Source: Betaproteobacteria bacterium
GTDB taxonomy: Bacteria > Pseudomonadota > Gammaproteobacteria > Burkholderiales > JAHFQX01
DNA: 57,671 nt
Assembly: GCA_023259135.1 (NCBI GenBank)
Contig: JAHFQX010000016.1
Location: 1-57,671, forward strand
Direction: 5' to 3'
Shown here: in pieces, positions 35,540-48,630 of the stretch
Layout of the letters: each line of letters starts with the position of its first letter
Position numbering within the stretch: position 1 is the first letter of the stretch
The notes under the pieces: model-generated
Database searches by the model: none
What the model was told of the DNA's origin: nothing
Seen by the model: only the letters and a program-made list of their open reading frames with translations
Made by a program: the position numbers and the translations under genes

Positions 35540-36541
35540 ATGAATCACCGCCCTGTCGGCACCAGCCGTCCGCTTCGCGCCTTCGCCACCGCCTTCGGGA
35601 TGGCTCTGCTGCTGGGCGGCTGCGCCACCGCGGGAGACCCCCGCGACCCCCTGGAGCCCCTCAACCGGGGCATCTACCAGTTCAACGACGCGGTGGATAA
35701 AGCGCTGCTCAAACCGGTGGCCAGCGGTTACCGAACCGTGGTGCCCGAAGTGGTGCGGACCGGCGTCAACAATTTCTTTTCCAACATCGGGGATATCCTG
35801 ATCGCCGCCAACAACCTGCTGCAATTGAAAGTGCCCGAAGCCTTGTCGGACGTGGGACGGGTGGCGGTGAACTCCACCATCGGCATTTTCGGCTTGTTCG
35901 ATCCGGCCACTTCCATGGGGCTGGAAAAGCACAACGAGGATTTCGGCCAAACCCTGGGCCGCTGGGGGGTCGGCAGCGGACCTTACCTGGTCCTCCCGCT
36001 GCTGGGGCCCAGCAGCGTGCGGGACGGAATGGGCCGCGTCGTGGATGCGCACTACGATCCCCTCATCAACAGCATGCATGACGTCGAGGAGCGCAACCGA
36101 GTGTTGGCGCTGCGCATCATCGACGCCCGATCGCGGCTGCTGGATGCGGAAAAAGTGCTGGACGAAGCGGCCTTGGACCCCTATGCCTTTGTCCGGGACG
36201 CCTATCTGCAACGACGGCTCAGTCAGGTGTATGACGGCAAGCCGCCCCGCGAGGAGGATGAGGAAAACGGCGATACGGCTCCGCAAGCCCCGGCGCCCGG
36301 TCCGCACGGCGAGGCTCCCGCCGCAACGCTGTCGCCGGCCCCCCAGCCCCGTGCCGCCGCAAGCCTATTGCCGGACTCACTGACGGCCGATTCTGTTTCT
36401 GGGCTATCGGACGCGGCTCCTGCCACCATCGGTGGTGCGGATCTGGCTACCGCACAGCAACTTCAACTAACCCAACCCGGTCCGGCTCTTCCGCCAGGGT
36501 GGCTCAGCTCTGCCGGAAGGCGATGCGCCGCGCCGTGCTGA
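35540..36541 (+). CDS. mlaA: Outer-membrane lipoprotein MlaA (VacJ) with an unusual C-terminal tail
   Basis: MlaA removes mislocalised phospholipids from the outer leaflet and passes them to the Mla pathway. The signal peptide has lipobox LLGGC. The family core follows: DPLEPLNRGIYQFNDAVDK, NNFFSNIGD, GLFDPATSMGLEKHNEDFGQTLG and GPYLVLPLLGPSSVRD. The core ends near residue 235 (AYLQRRLSQVYDG). About 95 further residues of Pro/Ala-rich and then low-GC3 sequence are not typical of MlaA, and the last 38 bases overlap the convergent exporter gene. Other mla genes are not in the window. Confidence 0.9.
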   Translation: MNHRPVGTSRPLRAFATAFGMALLLGGCATAGDPRDPLEPLNRGIYQFNDAVDKALLKPVASGYRTVVPEVVRTGVNNFFSNIGDILIAANNLLQLKVPEALSDVGRVAVNSTIGIFGLFDPATSMGLEKHNEDFGQTLGRWGVGSGPYLVLPLLGPSSVRDGMGRVVDAHYDPLINSMHDVEERNRVLALRIIDARSRLLDAEKVLDEAALDPYAFVRDAYLQRRLSQVYDGKPPREEDEENGDTAPQAPAPGPHGEAPAATLSPAPQPRAAASLLPDSLTADSVSGLSDAAPATIGGADLATAQQLQLTQPGPALPPGWLSSAGRRCAAPC

Positions 36542-37409
36542 GATAGATTCCGCAGAAGATCATCAGCATTCCCGCCGCGTGGTAGAGGTGGAGGGATTCC
36601 CCCAGAAAAATCACCGAAAGCAAAGTGCCGAACACGGGCATGAGGTGCAGGAACAGCCCGGCTCTCTCAGGACCCACCTCCACCACGCCCCGGTTATAAA
36701 ACAGATAGGCCAGCAGCGAGGGGAACACGGCCACATAGAGAATTCCCGTGGCCACTCCCAGGCTTAACTCCAGCCGCTGCCAGGCGAAATGCTCCCAAAT
36801 ATAAATGGGGCCGATGCCCAGCAGGCCGATACTGACCGTCACCACCAAAAAAGCCTGGGGGTTGAGCTCGACGGGCCGCCATCTTAGGCAAAGGGTGTAT
36901 ATCGCCCAGCTCACCACCGCCACCAGGATCCAAATATCTCCGGGATTGAGGCGCAAGGCCAGCAGCACATCCGCATCCCCTCGGGTAACAATCACCAGCA
37001 CCCCGGCCAGGGACACCGTCACTCCCGCCACTTGGCGCCGAGATAAAGGCTGCCTCAAAAAAATCCAGCTCAACGCCAAAATGGCGACGGGAATAATCGA
37101 ATTGAGCAAGGAAGCATTGGTGGCGGTGGTGGAGCGCAACCCGATATAGGTGACCAACCCGAAGCTCCCGACCCCCAAGCCGCCCAATAGCAACAGGATT
37201 TTCCAGGAGCGCAAAATCAGTGGCCATTGTTTGCGCAGCGCCGAGACCGCGAAAGGCAGCACGATCCCTACGGCGATGCACCACCGCCAAAACGTGAGGG
37301 CGGCCGGCGGCGAATCCCGCAGCGCCCGGCCCACCACCATATTGCCGGACCAGAACAGGGCCGCGAGAGTCAGCAGGATGTAGGGAGAAATCCTGGGCTT
37401 GTTTTTCAT
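36504..37409 (-). CDS. EamA/DMT-superfamily transporter
   Basis: A 301-residue inner-membrane protein with ten predicted helices in two EamA repeats (about residues 8-140 and 150-290). It shows FWSGNMVVGRAL after helix 1, typical of the first repeat, and PVFGTLLSVIFLGESL near the end, typical of the second. Such proteins export metabolites or amino acids; no substrate can be inferred. Convergent with and overlapping mlaA. Confidence 0.88.
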   Translation of the reverse strand: MKNKPRISPYILLTLAALFWSGNMVVGRALRDSPPAALTFWRWCIAVGIVLPFAVSALRKQWPLILRSWKILLLLGGLGVGSFGLVTYIGLRSTTATNASLLNSIIPVAILALSWIFLRQPLSRRQVAGVTVSLAGVLVIVTRGDADVLLALRLNPGDIWILVAVVSWAIYTLCLRWRPVELNPQAFLVVTVSIGLLGIGPIYIWEHFAWQRLELSLGVATGILYVAVFPSLLAYLFYNRGVVEVGPERAGLFLHLMPVFGTLLSVIFLGESLHLYHAAGMLMIFCGIYLSTARRIAFRQS

Positions 37410-37484
37410 GAACGGATTTCCCGGAAAGCAGGCGCCCCCTCCATCACGCCGTCCGTGGGCGCCCTTTCGGATGCCCGGCCGAGC

Positions 37485-38894
37485 TCAGTGTTGGGGTTCG
37501 ATTTCCCGGTGATCCGCCACCCCACCTTCGCTACTGGCGGGAGGAGCGGGCGGCAGAAACAGCGCCGGAATCGGCTTGCCCGGGCTTTTTCTTGCATGGC
37601 GCACCGGACCGGATGGGGCCGACTTGTCGCCCGCCTCATAGGGGCGGCTGAAAATATCATCGGCGGGTAGCCTGGGGGGGCGAGGTCGGTGGGGGATGCG
37701 CCCGTCCCGCCCGGCTTCCCGCGATTGGGAGGAACGGGGTTGCTTGGGTTCGTCCAACAACGGGGTAGGCCGCCGCGGCAAAGCGATCTTCAATAACCGC
37801 TCGACGTCCCCCAGTAAATGCTCCTCCTCGCCGCTAGCCAGGGAAATGGCCAAGCCGCTGGCTCCCGCCCGGCCGGTGCGCCCTATCCTATGCACGTAGT
37901 CCTCCGCGGCATGGGGCAGTTCGAAATTCACCACGCAAGGCAGGGCTTCGATATCCAGCCCCCGGGCGGCAATATCCGTGGCCACCAGCACCTCCACCAG
38001 CCCTTTTTTGAAATCATCCAAGGCCTTGGTGCGCTCCGCCTGGGTGCGGTCGCTGTGAATGGCGGCGCAGGCGATGCCGGCCCGCTCCAACTGCCGAGCA
38101 AGGCGGTTGGCCCCCAATTTGGTGCGGGTAAACACCAAGGTCTGTCCCCGGGCCTCGGTCCGCAGCAAGTGGATGAGCAAGGCTTGCTTGCGCTCCTGGG
38201 ACACCAAATAGACGATATGGGCGACCAATTCGGCGGGAGCGTTGCGGCGGGCCACCTCCACTCGCACCGGGGCGTTGAGCAACTGGCCCGCAAGCCGCAT
38301 GACGTCCTCGGAAAACGTGGCGGAAAACAGCAGATTCTGCCGGCCCGGCGGCAGCAACGACAGGATGCGCTTGATGTCCGGCAAAAAGCCCATGTCCAGC
38401 ATCCGATCCGCCTCGTCCAGCACCAGCACTTCCACCTGGGGAAAGCTGACCGTGCGCTGCTGCGCGTGATCCAACAAGCGGCCCGGCGTCGCCACCAGGA
38501 TCTCCACGCCGGAGCGCAGCGCCTGAATCTGAGGATCCATGTTGACCCCGCCGAAAATCAAGGTGCAGCGCAAGGGAATGTATTTCCCGTAGTCCCGGAC
38601 GCTTTCCTCCACCTGGGCCGCCAATTCCCGGGTGGGGGTCAGGATCAGCGCCCGCACCGGATGACGGGCCGGGGAAAAACTGGTATTGGCGTAGGGCTTG
38701 AGGCGTTGCAGCAACGGCAGGGTGAACGCGGCGGTCTTGCCCGTGCCGGTCTGGGCCGCGCCCATGACGTCTTTCCCCTCCAGGATGGGGGGAATGGCCT
38801 GTTCCTGAATGGGGGTCGGCGCCGTGTAACCCTGCCCGGCGATGGCCCGTAGCAATTCGTCGCAAAGGCCCAAGGCCTTGAAATTTTCGGACAT
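37485..38894 (-). CDS. DEAD-box ATP-dependent RNA helicase (RhlE-like)
   Basis: A 469-residue helicase with all motifs: Q motif ([10 protein letters not shown]), Walker [36 protein letters not shown] and HRIGRTGR. The C-terminal 100 residues are basic, Pro/Arg-rich and low complexity, as in RhlE-type helicases acting in ribosome assembly or RNA decay. The frame is open for another 56 codons upstream, but [10 protein letters not shown] at 38894 is the usual family start. Confidence 0.9.
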   Translation of the reverse strand: MSENFKALGLCDELLRAIAGQGYTAPTPIQEQAIPPILEGKDVMGAAQTGTGKTAAFTLPLLQRLKPYANTSFSPARHPVRALILTPTRELAAQVEESVRDYGKYIPLRCTLIFGGVNMDPQIQALRSGVEILVATPGRLLDHAQQRTVSFPQVEVLVLDEADRMLDMGFLPDIKRILSLLPPGRQNLLFSATFSEDVMRLAGQLLNAPVRVEVARRNAPAELVAHIVYLVSQERKQALLIHLLRTEARGQTLVFTRTKLGANRLARQLERAGIACAAIHSDRTQAERTKALDDFKKGLVEVLVATDIAARGLDIEALPCVVNFELPHAAEDYVHRIGRTGRAGASGLAISLASGEEEHLLGDVERLLKIALPRRPTPLLDEPKQPRSSQSREAGRDGRIPHRPRPPRLPADDIFSRPYEAGDKSAPSGPVRHARKSPGKPIPALFLPPAPPASSEGGVADHREIEPQH

Positions 38895-39117
38895 ATTTCC
38901 AATTAACCCAGTGACGCCCCCGGGGGGCTCCCGAAAAGAATAGCTTCCAATCATACGCCATCCTCCCCCACGGACCAAACCCAGCGGAGCAGTCCAGTCC
39001 CCTGTGGGCAGGGTTGCTTGGGGCGAACAGGCTGTTGAAAAACGTAGATTTCCGGACTGCATTCGGGTTTCGAGTCACTGAATATTTGCGAAGCAGCCCC
39101 CCGCCCATCGCTCCCGC

Positions 39118-39651
39118 TCACTCGTCGGGCAGCTCTTGACCGGGAAACAGCACGTCGGAAAAACCGAATTGCCGCAAATCGCGGATGCGCATGGGATAGA
39201 GAATGCCATCCAGGTGGTCGCACTCGTGCTGCGCCACCCGGGCGTGAAAGCCGCTCACCGTGCGGTCCACGGGCTTGCCGTGGGCGTCGAAGCCGGTATA
39301 GCGCAGCCGCAGGTAACGCGGCACCAGGCCGCGCATGCCGGGCACCGACAGGCAGCCCTCCCAGCCGTCTTCCGTCTCCTCGCCCAAGGGCATCAAGACC
39401 GGGTTGACCAACACCGTGGCGGGAACTTCCTCGGCTTCGGGATAGCGGGGATTGCGGCCCACGCCGAACACCACCACCCGCAAGCCCACGCCGATTTGCG
39501 GAGCGGCGATGCCGGCGCCGTCCAAGGCCGCCATGGTGTCGTGCAAGTCCTGCACCAGGGCGTGCAGCTCCGGGGTATCGAAGCGCTCCACCGGCCGGGA
39601 GACTTGCAGCAGCCGGGGATCCCCCATCCTCAATACCGGCCTAGCCGCCAT
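39118..39651 (-). CDS. def: Peptide deformylase
   Basis: A 177-residue metalloprotease that removes the formyl group from nascent proteins. The three signature motifs are [17 protein letters not shown] (metal-binding Cys) and HECDHLDG (two metal-binding His and the catalytic Glu). ATG at 39651 overlaps the 3' end of the upstream phosphorylase gene by 11 bases. This is a second-type Def placed away from the usual fmt locus, so another copy may exist elsewhere. Confidence 0.94.
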   Translation of the reverse strand: MAARPVLRMGDPRLLQVSRPVERFDTPELHALVQDLHDTMAALDGAGIAAPQIGVGLRVVVFGVGRNPRYPEAEEVPATVLVNPVLMPLGEETEDGWEGCLSVPGMRGLVPRYLRLRYTGFDAHGKPVDRTVSGFHARVAQHECDHLDGILYPMRIRDLRQFGFSDVLFPGQELPDE

Positions 39652-40387
39652 GGCTTTGCGCCAGCTTTTCCAAAATCCGCCGCACCCGCCCCATGGCCTC
39701 TTGCAGCACCCGATTGATGTCTTCCATGTGGACGCCCTGGACGCTGGCGCCGCGGCCCGCCGCGGTATTGGCCACCACGGCGATGGCGGCATAGGGCAGC
39801 CCCAGTTCGCGGGCCAGCGCCGCCTCCGGCATGCCGGTCATGCCCACCATGTGGGCGCCGTCGCGCTCCAACCGGTCGATCTCCGCCGCGGTCTCCAGGC
39901 GGGGGCCTTGGGTCGCGGCGTAGACGCCCCCCTCCACCACCGCTTCTCCCGCGGCCCGCGCCGCCTCGATACAACCCTGCCGCAAGGCCCGATCGTAGGG
40001 CTCGGTGAAATCCACATGATTCACCCGCTGATCGTCCCCGTCGAAGAAAGTGGAGCGGCGGCCGTGGGTGTAATCGATGATTTGCGCGGGGACGGCGATG
40101 ACTCCGGGAAGCAGGTCGGCCCGGATGCCCCCCACCGAGGCTACCGACACCACCGCCGTCACTCCCTCCGCGGCCAGCGACCAGAGGTTGGCCCGGTAGT
40201 TGACCCGGTGGGGAGGGATGGTGTGGCCATAACCGTGGCGCGCCAGGAACAGCACCTCCCGGCCGGCGATGGCGCCGAGGCTCAGGGCCCCGGAAGGCTC
40301 GCCGTAGGGGGTGCGCATCGCCTTGCGACGCCTCACTTCCATATTGGACAGTTGGCTCAAGCCGCTGCCACCGATGATCGCCAGCAT
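39641..40387 (-). CDS. S-methyl-5'-thioinosine / methylthioadenosine phosphorylase family
   Basis: A 248-residue purine nucleoside phosphorylase of the MTAP/PNP family. It starts with AIIGGSG (phosphate site) and contains [33 protein letters not shown], the ribose/base segment [22 protein letters not shown] and a late NTAAGRG. Pseudomonas and many other gammaproteobacteria use this type as methylthioinosine phosphorylase for polyamine-derived purine salvage. Presence of the hypoxanthine-type phosphoribosyltransferase directly upstream supports the inosine/hypoxanthine route, since the phosphorylase would release hypoxanthine for it. Confidence 0.88.
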   Translation of the reverse strand: MLAIIGGSGLSQLSNMEVRRRKAMRTPYGEPSGALSLGAIAGREVLFLARHGYGHTIPPHRVNYRANLWSLAAEGVTAVVSVASVGGIRADLLPGVIAVPAQIIDYTHGRRSTFFDGDDQRVNHVDFTEPYDRALRQGCIEAARAAGEAVVEGGVYAATQGPRLETAAEIDRLERDGAHMVGMTGMPEAALARELGLPYAAIAVVANTAAGRGASVQGVHMEDINRVLQEAMGRVRRILEKLAQSHGG

Positions 40388-40960
40388 CTATTCCCGCCCT
40401 CCAGGCAGAGAGGCATCGGAGCCGAGGGCGTAAATCCCCGGAAGATTCCGCCACCAGCCGTTGATGTCCATGCCAAAGCCGAATACATAGCGGTCGGGCA
40501 CCGTCACTCCGACAAAATCCGCCGCCACCGGCCGCGGCCGGCCGATGGCCTTATCCACCAGCACGGCGGAATAACACGCCGCCGCACCCTCCCGCAGCAG
40601 CCGATCACGGATGGCCGCGAGGGTGGCGCCTTCATCCAAGATATCGTCCAGCACCAAGACCACCCGATCCCGCAAGGCGTCCTGAGGCCACGCCAGCCAA
40701 TGCAGATCGCCCCCCTGGGTCGCCCCTCGATAGCGGGTGGCGTGGACGAAGCCGAATTCCAGGGGAAAATGCAGCAAGGGCAGCAATCGCCCGGCGAACA
40801 CCACCGCGCCTTGCATCACCGCCAGCACCAAGGGCACACGCCGCCCCAGGGCGTCGGTGATCTCCGCGGCCAGCCGTTCCAGGGCAACGTCCAGTTCCGC
40901 GGCCGAGTAAATGGGCTCCGCCGTTTCCAGCATCCGCCAGGGAGAAGGGGTGGCCGTCAT
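40388..40960 (-). CDS. Hypoxanthine-guanine phosphoribosyltransferase-like protein
   Basis: A 190-residue PRTase. The PRPP-binding motif is VVLVLDDILDEGATL, with the flexible-loop region HATRYRGATQGG before it and VDKAIGRPRPVAADFVGVTVPDRYVFGFGMD after it, as in HGPRTases. It converts hypoxanthine or guanine to nucleotides. Its stop codon abuts the ATG of the phosphorylase gene, so the pair is translationally coupled. This spacing supports a two-step salvage of methylthioinosine. Confidence 0.9.
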   Translation of the reverse strand: MTATPSPWRMLETAEPIYSAAELDVALERLAAEITDALGRRVPLVLAVMQGAVVFAGRLLPLLHFPLEFGFVHATRYRGATQGGDLHWLAWPQDALRDRVVLVLDDILDEGATLAAIRDRLLREGAAACYSAVLVDKAIGRPRPVAADFVGVTVPDRYVFGFGMDINGWWRNLPGIYALGSDASLPGGRE

Positions 40961-40965
40961 GGTCG

Positions 40966-41844
40966 TCAGCTATGGGTGTTGTAGCCCCGCTGCTCCAGGT
41001 AAGCCCGGAATTCGCCGTTGACTTCCGGATGCTTGAGGCCCAGTTCCACGGTCGCCTTGAGGTAGCCCAGCTTGCTGCCGCAATCGAAGCGAGTGCCGAT
41101 AAATTCGTAGGCCAAGGCCGGCTCTTCCCGCAGCAGCATGGCGATGGCGTCGGTGAGCTGGATTTCCCCGCCGGCCCCCGGCGTCACCGCCTGGAGAATA
41201 TCGAAAATCAGCGGGGTCAGGATATAGCGCCCCACCACCCCCAAATTGGACGGCGCCGCTTCGGGGCGGGGCTTTTCCACGATGCCCTGGATGCGATGCA
41301 AGCGTTCCTTCCAGTGGGCCACGGAGACGATGCCGTACTGGGAAGTCTCGTCCCGCGGCACCGGCTGCACCGCTAGGATGCTTTGCCGATGCTGCTGGAA
41401 CACCTCCAGCATTTGCCCCAGCACCGGCGGCAGCCCGTCGATGAGGTCGTCCGCCAGCATGACCGCAAAGGCTTCGTGGCCCACCACTTGCCTGGCGCAC
41501 AGCACGGCGTGGCCCAGGCCCAGCGGATCGGTCTGGCGGATATACACCGAGGACACGTGGCTGGGCACGATGTTGCGCACCCCCTCCAGCAACTCGGCGC
41601 GGCCTTTCGCTTCCAGCGCCGCTTCCAGCTCCACCGCCCGGTCGAAGTGATCCTCGATGGCCCGTTTGCCTCGGCCGGTGACGAAGATCAACTCGGTAAT
41701 CCCCGCCGCCACGGCTTCCTCGACGGCATACTGGATGAGAGGTTTGTCCACCACCGGCAGCATTTCCTTGGGGCTGGCCTTGGTGGCCGGGAGAAAGCGG
41801 GTGCCCAGGCCCGCCACCGGAAAAACGCATTTGGTGATACGCAT
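40966..41844 (-). CDS. galU: UTP-glucose-1-phosphate uridylyltransferase
   Basis: A 292-residue nucleotidyltransferase forming UDP-glucose for polysaccharides and lipopolysaccharide. It has [33 protein letters not shown] at the start, [19 protein letters not shown] and [23 protein letters not shown], all typical. The downstream hpt-like gene is only 5 bases away. Confidence 0.95.
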   Translation of the reverse strand: MRITKCVFPVAGLGTRFLPATKASPKEMLPVVDKPLIQYAVEEAVAAGITELIFVTGRGKRAIEDHFDRAVELEAALEAKGRAELLEGVRNIVPSHVSSVYIRQTDPLGLGHAVLCARQVVGHEAFAVMLADDLIDGLPPVLGQMLEVFQQHRQSILAVQPVPRDETSQYGIVSVAHWKERLHRIQGIVEKPRPEAAPSNLGVVGRYILTPLIFDILQAVTPGAGGEIQLTDAIAMLLREEPALAYEFIGTRFDCGSKLGYLKATVELGLKHPEVNGEFRAYLEQRGYNTHS

Positions 41845-41939
41845 CGACTGATTCCTTAAAATCGGTTTTGGCTATTTCTCGCCCCGCGGCGCGGGACCGC
41901 GGGAAAATCTCGGTCCGCCATCGGGAGGGGGCGATCGGT

Positions 41940-43940
<2,001 letters not shown>

Positions 43941-45026
43941 TCAGGAAAACAAACGCAGCGCCAAGGGTCCGCCGGGGTGGATGTCCCGGGCGCGCATGGC
44001 GGCATAGAGATCGGCCAACTGCCCGCGAATGCGCTCGATCCCGATCTCGTTGAGGGGGACGCGATTGTCGTCCACCACGAAACCCTCCACGCCCTGGGCC
44101 AATTGCCGGGCGGTAGCCAGCATCCGGTCCCACACCGCGAGCCCGTCGGCCAGCCGAGGCACATCCATGGAAAAGGTGACGCCGGTCACGTTCATGCCCG
44201 CGAGTTGCTCCGAGAAAAAGGGCGGTCCGTCTTGATTGGCCAAGGAGAAAATCCGCGCCCCCCCCTCGTCGGTGGCATAAAACACCCCGTCCGGCTCCAG
44301 CGACAGGCCCAAAGCCTGGGCCATGCCCCGCACCTTGGTGGCCGGTAGGCTCCCCCCGCGCTTGGGCACCACGTGCACGGCCATCGCTACATCCGCCCCG
44401 GCGCAGAACGCATCCAATTCGGCGGCGCGGGCCGCGGCCCGGTCCACGTCGGGGCACAGCGCGGCAGCCACCATGCGAGTGGCGCAATGGTTGGCCAGAT
44501 CCCGCAACTGGGAAAGCTGCACCGTGCTGGCGGGTCCGCTCCGGTCCGCCAGTTGCAAGACCAGCCGCAGACGCGTCAGTCCGGCCGCGGCTCCAGTCCG
44601 GACTTCCCGCCAGGCGGCGGTCTGGGGGTGATAACCCAGGCACCAGGCGGGCTTGCCCAACTCCTTCACCTCCTGCAGCACTTCCGCCAGCAGATCCTCG
44701 GGCACCGGCTCGCCACCCTGGATTTCCGCGACATAATCCACCCGCGGATCCCCCAGGGTTTGCGGCAACTCCGGCTCACCGCCGCGGGAGGCGGAGGGCG
44801 GGTCGGCCGGTTCCGACGGATCGGCGGTCTCCTCCGCGCCAGGCTCGTCCGACAGGCTGGGTTCGACCCGCCCATCCATGGCCGGATCGGCCAGGATCTT
44901 CGGGCTGTCGCGGAAAATCCGCTCCCCGGCGCGGCGGTACTTGCGCTCCTGCCAGCCATTGAACAGGTAAACCCCCGCTACCACCACCGCGCCCACCGCC
45001 AGCAGGCTGAATTGCAAATCGCTCAT
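43941..45026 (-). CDS. zipA: Cell division protein ZipA
   Basis: A 361-residue divisome protein. An N-terminal membrane anchor (LLAVGAVVVAGVYLFNGW, about residues 8-25) precedes a charged Pro/Glu-rich linker (about 45-115) and the C-terminal FtsZ-binding domain (about 200-350, with VYLVP-like strands VVPKRGGSLPATKVRGMAQALGL and GVTFSMDVPR). It tethers FtsZ to the membrane. The smc-zipA-ligA order is the usual one in Pseudomonas-type genomes. Confidence 0.9.
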   Translation of the reverse strand: MSDLQFSLLAVGAVVVAGVYLFNGWQERKYRRAGERIFRDSPKILADPAMDGRVEPSLSDEPGAEETADPSEPADPPSASRGGEPELPQTLGDPRVDYVAEIQGGEPVPEDLLAEVLQEVKELGKPAWCLGYHPQTAAWREVRTGAAAGLTRLRLVLQLADRSGPASTVQLSQLRDLANHCATRMVAAALCPDVDRAAARAAELDAFCAGADVAMAVHVVPKRGGSLPATKVRGMAQALGLSLEPDGVFYATDEGGARIFSLANQDGPPFFSEQLAGMNVTGVTFSMDVPRLADGLAVWDRMLATARQLAQGVEGFVVDDNRVPLNEIGIERIRGQLADLYAAMRARDIHPGGPLALRLFS

Positions 45027-45044
45027 GTCGTCGTTTTCCGTCGG

Positions 45045-48000
45045 CTATGCGGCATGCTCTTCGGTCAATCTCAAGGCACCCTCCACATCCACCGCCACCA
45101 CTCGGGATACGCCCAATTCCTGCATGGTCACCCCGATCAACTGTTCGGCGATCTCCATGGTGAGCTTATTATGGCTGATGAACACAAACTGCGTATGCTC
45201 GGCCATGCGCTGCAACAGCCGGCAAAAGCGCTCGGTATTGGTGTCGTCCAAGGGGGCATCCACTTCGTCCAGCAGGCAGAACGGCGCCGGATTGAGCTGG
45301 AACAAGGCAAATACCAAGGCCAAGGCCGTCAAGGCCTTCTCTCCGCCGGACAGCAAATGGATCGAGGCGTTTTTCTTTCCCGGCGGCTGTGCCATCACTT
45401 GCACCCCCGCATCCAGAATTTCCTCGCCGGTCATTACCAAGCGGGCTTGGCCGCCGCCGAACAAAGCCGGAAACATGTCGGCGATATGGACGTTCACCGC
45501 ATCGAAGGTACCCTGCAAGCGTTGCCGGGTTTCCTGATCGATACGGCGGATGGCGTCCTCCAGGGTGGCAGTGGCCTCCGCCAGGTCTTGGCCCTGGGAT
45601 TGCAGATAGGCCTGCCGCTCCCTTCCGGCGCGCAGCTCCTCCACCGCCGCCAGATTCACCGCCCCCAATTCGGTGATGGCATGCTGCAACCGGCCGATCT
45701 CGCCTTGCAGGGCAGCGGGTTTAGCCTCCCGCTCGGACAAGGCGGCCAGCGCCGCCTCGTCGGCCCCCGCCTCGAACAATTGCCGACCGTATTGTTCGGC
45801 GGTCAGCCTGGCCTCCTGTTCCTTGAGCCGCAGCTCGGCCATCCTATCCTTGCAGGCGGCGATCCGTTGCTCCGCCGCCAGCCGGTCTTGGTCGGCCTGC
45901 CGCAGCCCCTGCTCGGCCTCCTCCAGGGCGCCCCGCGCCTCGGCCAGAGCCGCCTCCCGCCGGACCCTGGACGCAAGAGCGGCTTGCAGTTGGCTGCTCA
46001 GATCGGTTTCATCGTAACCCTGCCGCTCGGCCAGCAGGCTGTCCCGCTCGGCCTCCAGCCGGGCGGATTGTTCCCCGGCGGTCAGGCGAGATCCTTCCAA
46101 CTCTTGGATTTTGGCCGCGCAGCTCTTTACCTGAAAACCGGCTTCCTGGACCTCCCGCTCGGCTTGGCGGAGCGTCTGGCGGCGTTCGGCCAAGGCTTGC
46201 TCCAACTCCCGGTAATTTTCCCGGGCCTGCGCCAGCCGCTCTTTCGCCGCGTCCCACTCCCCCCGGCAGCGCACCAGGGCGAACTCGGCGGCGCGGCGCT
46301 CGGCCTGCTCCCGCTCGGCCTGCTGCTCCACGTCCCGCAGCTCGCCGTGGATCTGGGCCTCCCGCTCGGCGACTCGCTGGGCTTGTTCGGTGAGTCGCAC
46401 CACCTCCAACTGCAAGCCATGGAAACGGCCCTGGGCAGCCTCCGATTCCTGCCGCAAGGCGGCGATCTGGCCCCGGCGGCTCTCCAGTTCCTCGGCCAAC
46501 TCCTCCAAGACTTCCCGCCGGTCAGCCGCTTCCCGCCGCAAATCCGCGACCTCGACCCGCAATCCCTCGATCTCCCGTTGCCGGGCCAGCACGCCGTGGA
46601 GCTCGGCATCCGGGGCGTGGAAGCTCAAGCTGTGGCGAGTCGCGCAATGCCCCTGGGGACACACGGCCAAGGCCCCCACCGGCAGGCTGGGCCGCAACGC
46701 CAGCAATTCCGCCGTGTCCTGGGCGACGTAAACACCCTGTAACCAGTCATCCAGCGCCGCGGCCGGCCCGATCGAACGGCAATGCACCATCCCCCGCAAC
46801 GGCTTCAGGCCTTCCGCCGGGGCCGGAACAACGCCGGAAGCACCGGACTGATAGAGGGCCGTACGGGAAGGCGGCCCATCGGCCAGCCAAGCTCCGGCCT
46901 CTTCCAAGCGCGACACCGCGATCCCGTTCAGGCGTTCCCGCAGCACCGCTTCCAGGGCATCCTCCCAGCCCGGTTCGATGCGAATTTCCTGCCACAACCG
47001 ATCGCCCTGTTCCAAACCCCGGTCGGTCAGCCATTGGGCCGCCCGCTCGCCGGCGGTCACCCGGCTTTGCAACATTTCCAAAGCTCCCAGCCGCGCCTCC
47101 AGGGCCGCCAGCCGGCGTTCGGCGTCCGCCGCCCCATCCCGTTGTTCTCGCACCGCCGCCTCGGCATTCGGCAACATGGCCTCGCGATGAGCTATCGTTC
47201 GCGCCGTCTCCTCCAAGACGGCGGTCAGTTGCCGCAGGGCGGCGCGGTCGTTCTCCAGTTGCGCCGGATCGGGGTGGGGCAGCCGCCGCTGTTCGTCCGC
47301 CAGTTTCACCCGGCGCTCGGCCAACTGGGCCAGAATTTTTTCCGCATGCTGGCGGCGCGCTTCCTCCAACTGCACGCTCTGCTGGGCCGCGGCCCCTTCC
47401 TGTTGGACGGTTTGCACCCGCTGCTGAGCTTCCCGGAACAACTCTTCCGCGGCCGGCAAGGCAGCGCCTTCGCGCGCCAAGCGTTCCTGGCAAATCAGCA
47501 GCCGCTCCTCGGCATGCGAGAGCTCCCGGCGCCAATGGGCCAAACCGGCTTCCGCTTCCTCCCGCACATGCCGCTGCCGCTCCAGCTCTCCCTCCACGGC
47601 GCCGATGCGTTGCTCGGCCCGTTGCCGGTTTTCGCGCAAATGCTGCAATGCCTGCTCGATGCGGGCGACCTCGGCGCCGGCGGCGTACAACTCGCCCTGG
47701 GCGGCTTGCAAGCCGTCGGTGGCGGCGTAATGGGATTGCCGAAAGCGCTCCAGACGGGTTTCCGCTTCCCGCAGCCGAGCCGTCTCGGCCTCCGCCTCCA
47801 ACGCCATCCGCTCGGCCTCCTGGGCAAAGCGCTGCTGCTGACCCTGGGCTTCCTGTTTCTTGGTCAGCCACAGCAGATTCTGAGCGGTTTGCAGCCGGCT
47901 TTGCAGTTCCCGGTATTGCTCGGCCACCTGGGCCTGTCCTTCCAGGGCGGTCAGGCGGTCGGTCAATTCCCGCAGAATATCCTCGGCCCGGGCCAGGTTG

Positions 48001-48566
48001 CGGCGGGTATCGGCCAGCCGCAGCTCGGTTTCACGGCGCCGCTCGCGGTATTTGGAAACCCCCGCGGCCTCTTCCAGAAATACCCGCAGTTCCTCCGGCT
48101 TGGCTTCGATGATGCGGGAGATCATGCCCTGCTCGATGATGGCGTAGGCTCGCCCGCCCAGCCCGGTGCCCAGGAAGATGTCCTGCACGTCCCGCCGCCG
48201 CACGTGGGCGCCGTTGACGAAATAGGCGGAGTTGCCGTCCCGCTCCAGCACGCGCTTGACGGAAATTTCCGCGTAGCTGGCCCATTGACCGCCGGCCTTG
48301 CCCTGGTTGTTGTCGAACACCAGTTCGGCGCTGGCCCGGGATACCGGTTTGCGCTGGCCGGAGCCGTTGAAGATCACGTCCTGCATGGTCTCGCCCCGCA
48401 GGTGCCGGGCCGAGGTCTCCCCCAGCACCCAGCGCACCGCGTCGATGACGTTGGATTTGCCGCAACCGTTGGGGCCGACCACCCCCACCAGCCGGCCGGG
48501 GACGCGGATGTGGGTGGGATCGACGAAGGATTTGAAGCCGGCGAGCCGGATCTCGGTGAGGCGCAA
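45045..48566 (-). CDS. smc: Chromosome partition protein SMC
   Basis: A 1173-residue condensin ATPase. Walker A is GPNGCGKSN (about residues 31-39), followed by QDVIFNGSG. Long heptad-rich coiled coils (about 170-500 and 650-1000) flank a hinge (about 510-640, rich in Gly and Val). The C-terminal head has the signature [17 protein letters not shown] and Walker [14 protein letters not shown]. Presence of SMC rather than MukBEF fits a gammaproteobacterium outside the enteric group. scpA and scpB are not in the window. Confidence 0.96.
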   Translation of the reverse strand: MRLTEIRLAGFKSFVDPTHIRVPGRLVGVVGPNGCGKSNVIDAVRWVLGETSARHLRGETMQDVIFNGSGQRKPVSRASAELVFDNNQGKAGGQWASYAEISVKRVLERDGNSAYFVNGAHVRRRDVQDIFLGTGLGGRAYAIIEQGMISRIIEAKPEELRVFLEEAAGVSKYRERRRETELRLADTRRNLARAEDILRELTDRLTALEGQAQVAEQYRELQSRLQTAQNLLWLTKKQEAQGQQQRFAQEAERMALEAEAETARLREAETRLERFRQSHYAATDGLQAAQGELYAAGAEVARIEQALQHLRENRQRAEQRIGAVEGELERQRHVREEAEAGLAHWRRELSHAEERLLICQERLAREGAALPAAEELFREAQQRVQTVQQEGAAAQQSVQLEEARRQHAEKILAQLAERRVKLADEQRRLPHPDPAQLENDRAALRQLTAVLEETARTIAHREAMLPNAEAAVREQRDGAADAERRLAALEARLGALEMLQSRVTAGERAAQWLTDRGLEQGDRLWQEIRIEPGWEDALEAVLRERLNGIAVSRLEEAGAWLADGPPSRTALYQSGASGVVPAPAEGLKPLRGMVHCRSIGPAAALDDWLQGVYVAQDTAELLALRPSLPVGALAVCPQGHCATRHSLSFHAPDAELHGVLARQREIEGLRVEVADLRREAADRREVLEELAEELESRRGQIAALRQESEAAQGRFHGLQLEVVRLTEQAQRVAEREAQIHGELRDVEQQAEREQAERRAAEFALVRCRGEWDAAKERLAQARENYRELEQALAERRQTLRQAEREVQEAGFQVKSCAAKIQELEGSRLTAGEQSARLEAERDSLLAERQGYDETDLSSQLQAALASRVRREAALAEARGALEEAEQGLRQADQDRLAAEQRIAACKDRMAELRLKEQEARLTAEQYGRQLFEAGADEAALAALSEREAKPAALQGEIGRLQHAITELGAVNLAAVEELRAGRERQAYLQSQGQDLAEATATLEDAIRRIDQETRQRLQGTFDAVNVHIADMFPALFGGGQARLVMTGEEILDAGVQVMAQPPGKKNASIHLLSGGEKALTALALVFALFQLNPAPFCLLDEVDAPLDDTNTERFCRLLQRMAEHTQFVFISHNKLTMEIAEQLIGVTMQELGVSRVVAVDVEGALRLTEEHAA

Positions 48567-48588
48567 TTTATTGCGTTCTGTATCTGGC

Positions 48589-48594
48589 TATAAT
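48589..48594 (+). promoter_or_regulatory. -10 element of the queF promoter
   Basis: TATAAT lies 36 bases before the queF ATG in the 64-base space divergent from smc. No good -35 is seen at the normal distance. The space must also hold the smc promoter. Confidence 0.45.
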
Positions 48595-48630
48595 CGGGGA
48601 GATTTTAACCGAATTCCGAAGGGAGCCCTA

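Noticed and set aside
39000-39070. GGCTGTTGAAAAACG motif before the helicase gene, resembling some transposon ends
   Set aside because: No second inverted end, target duplication or transposase fragment is visible within several kilobases.
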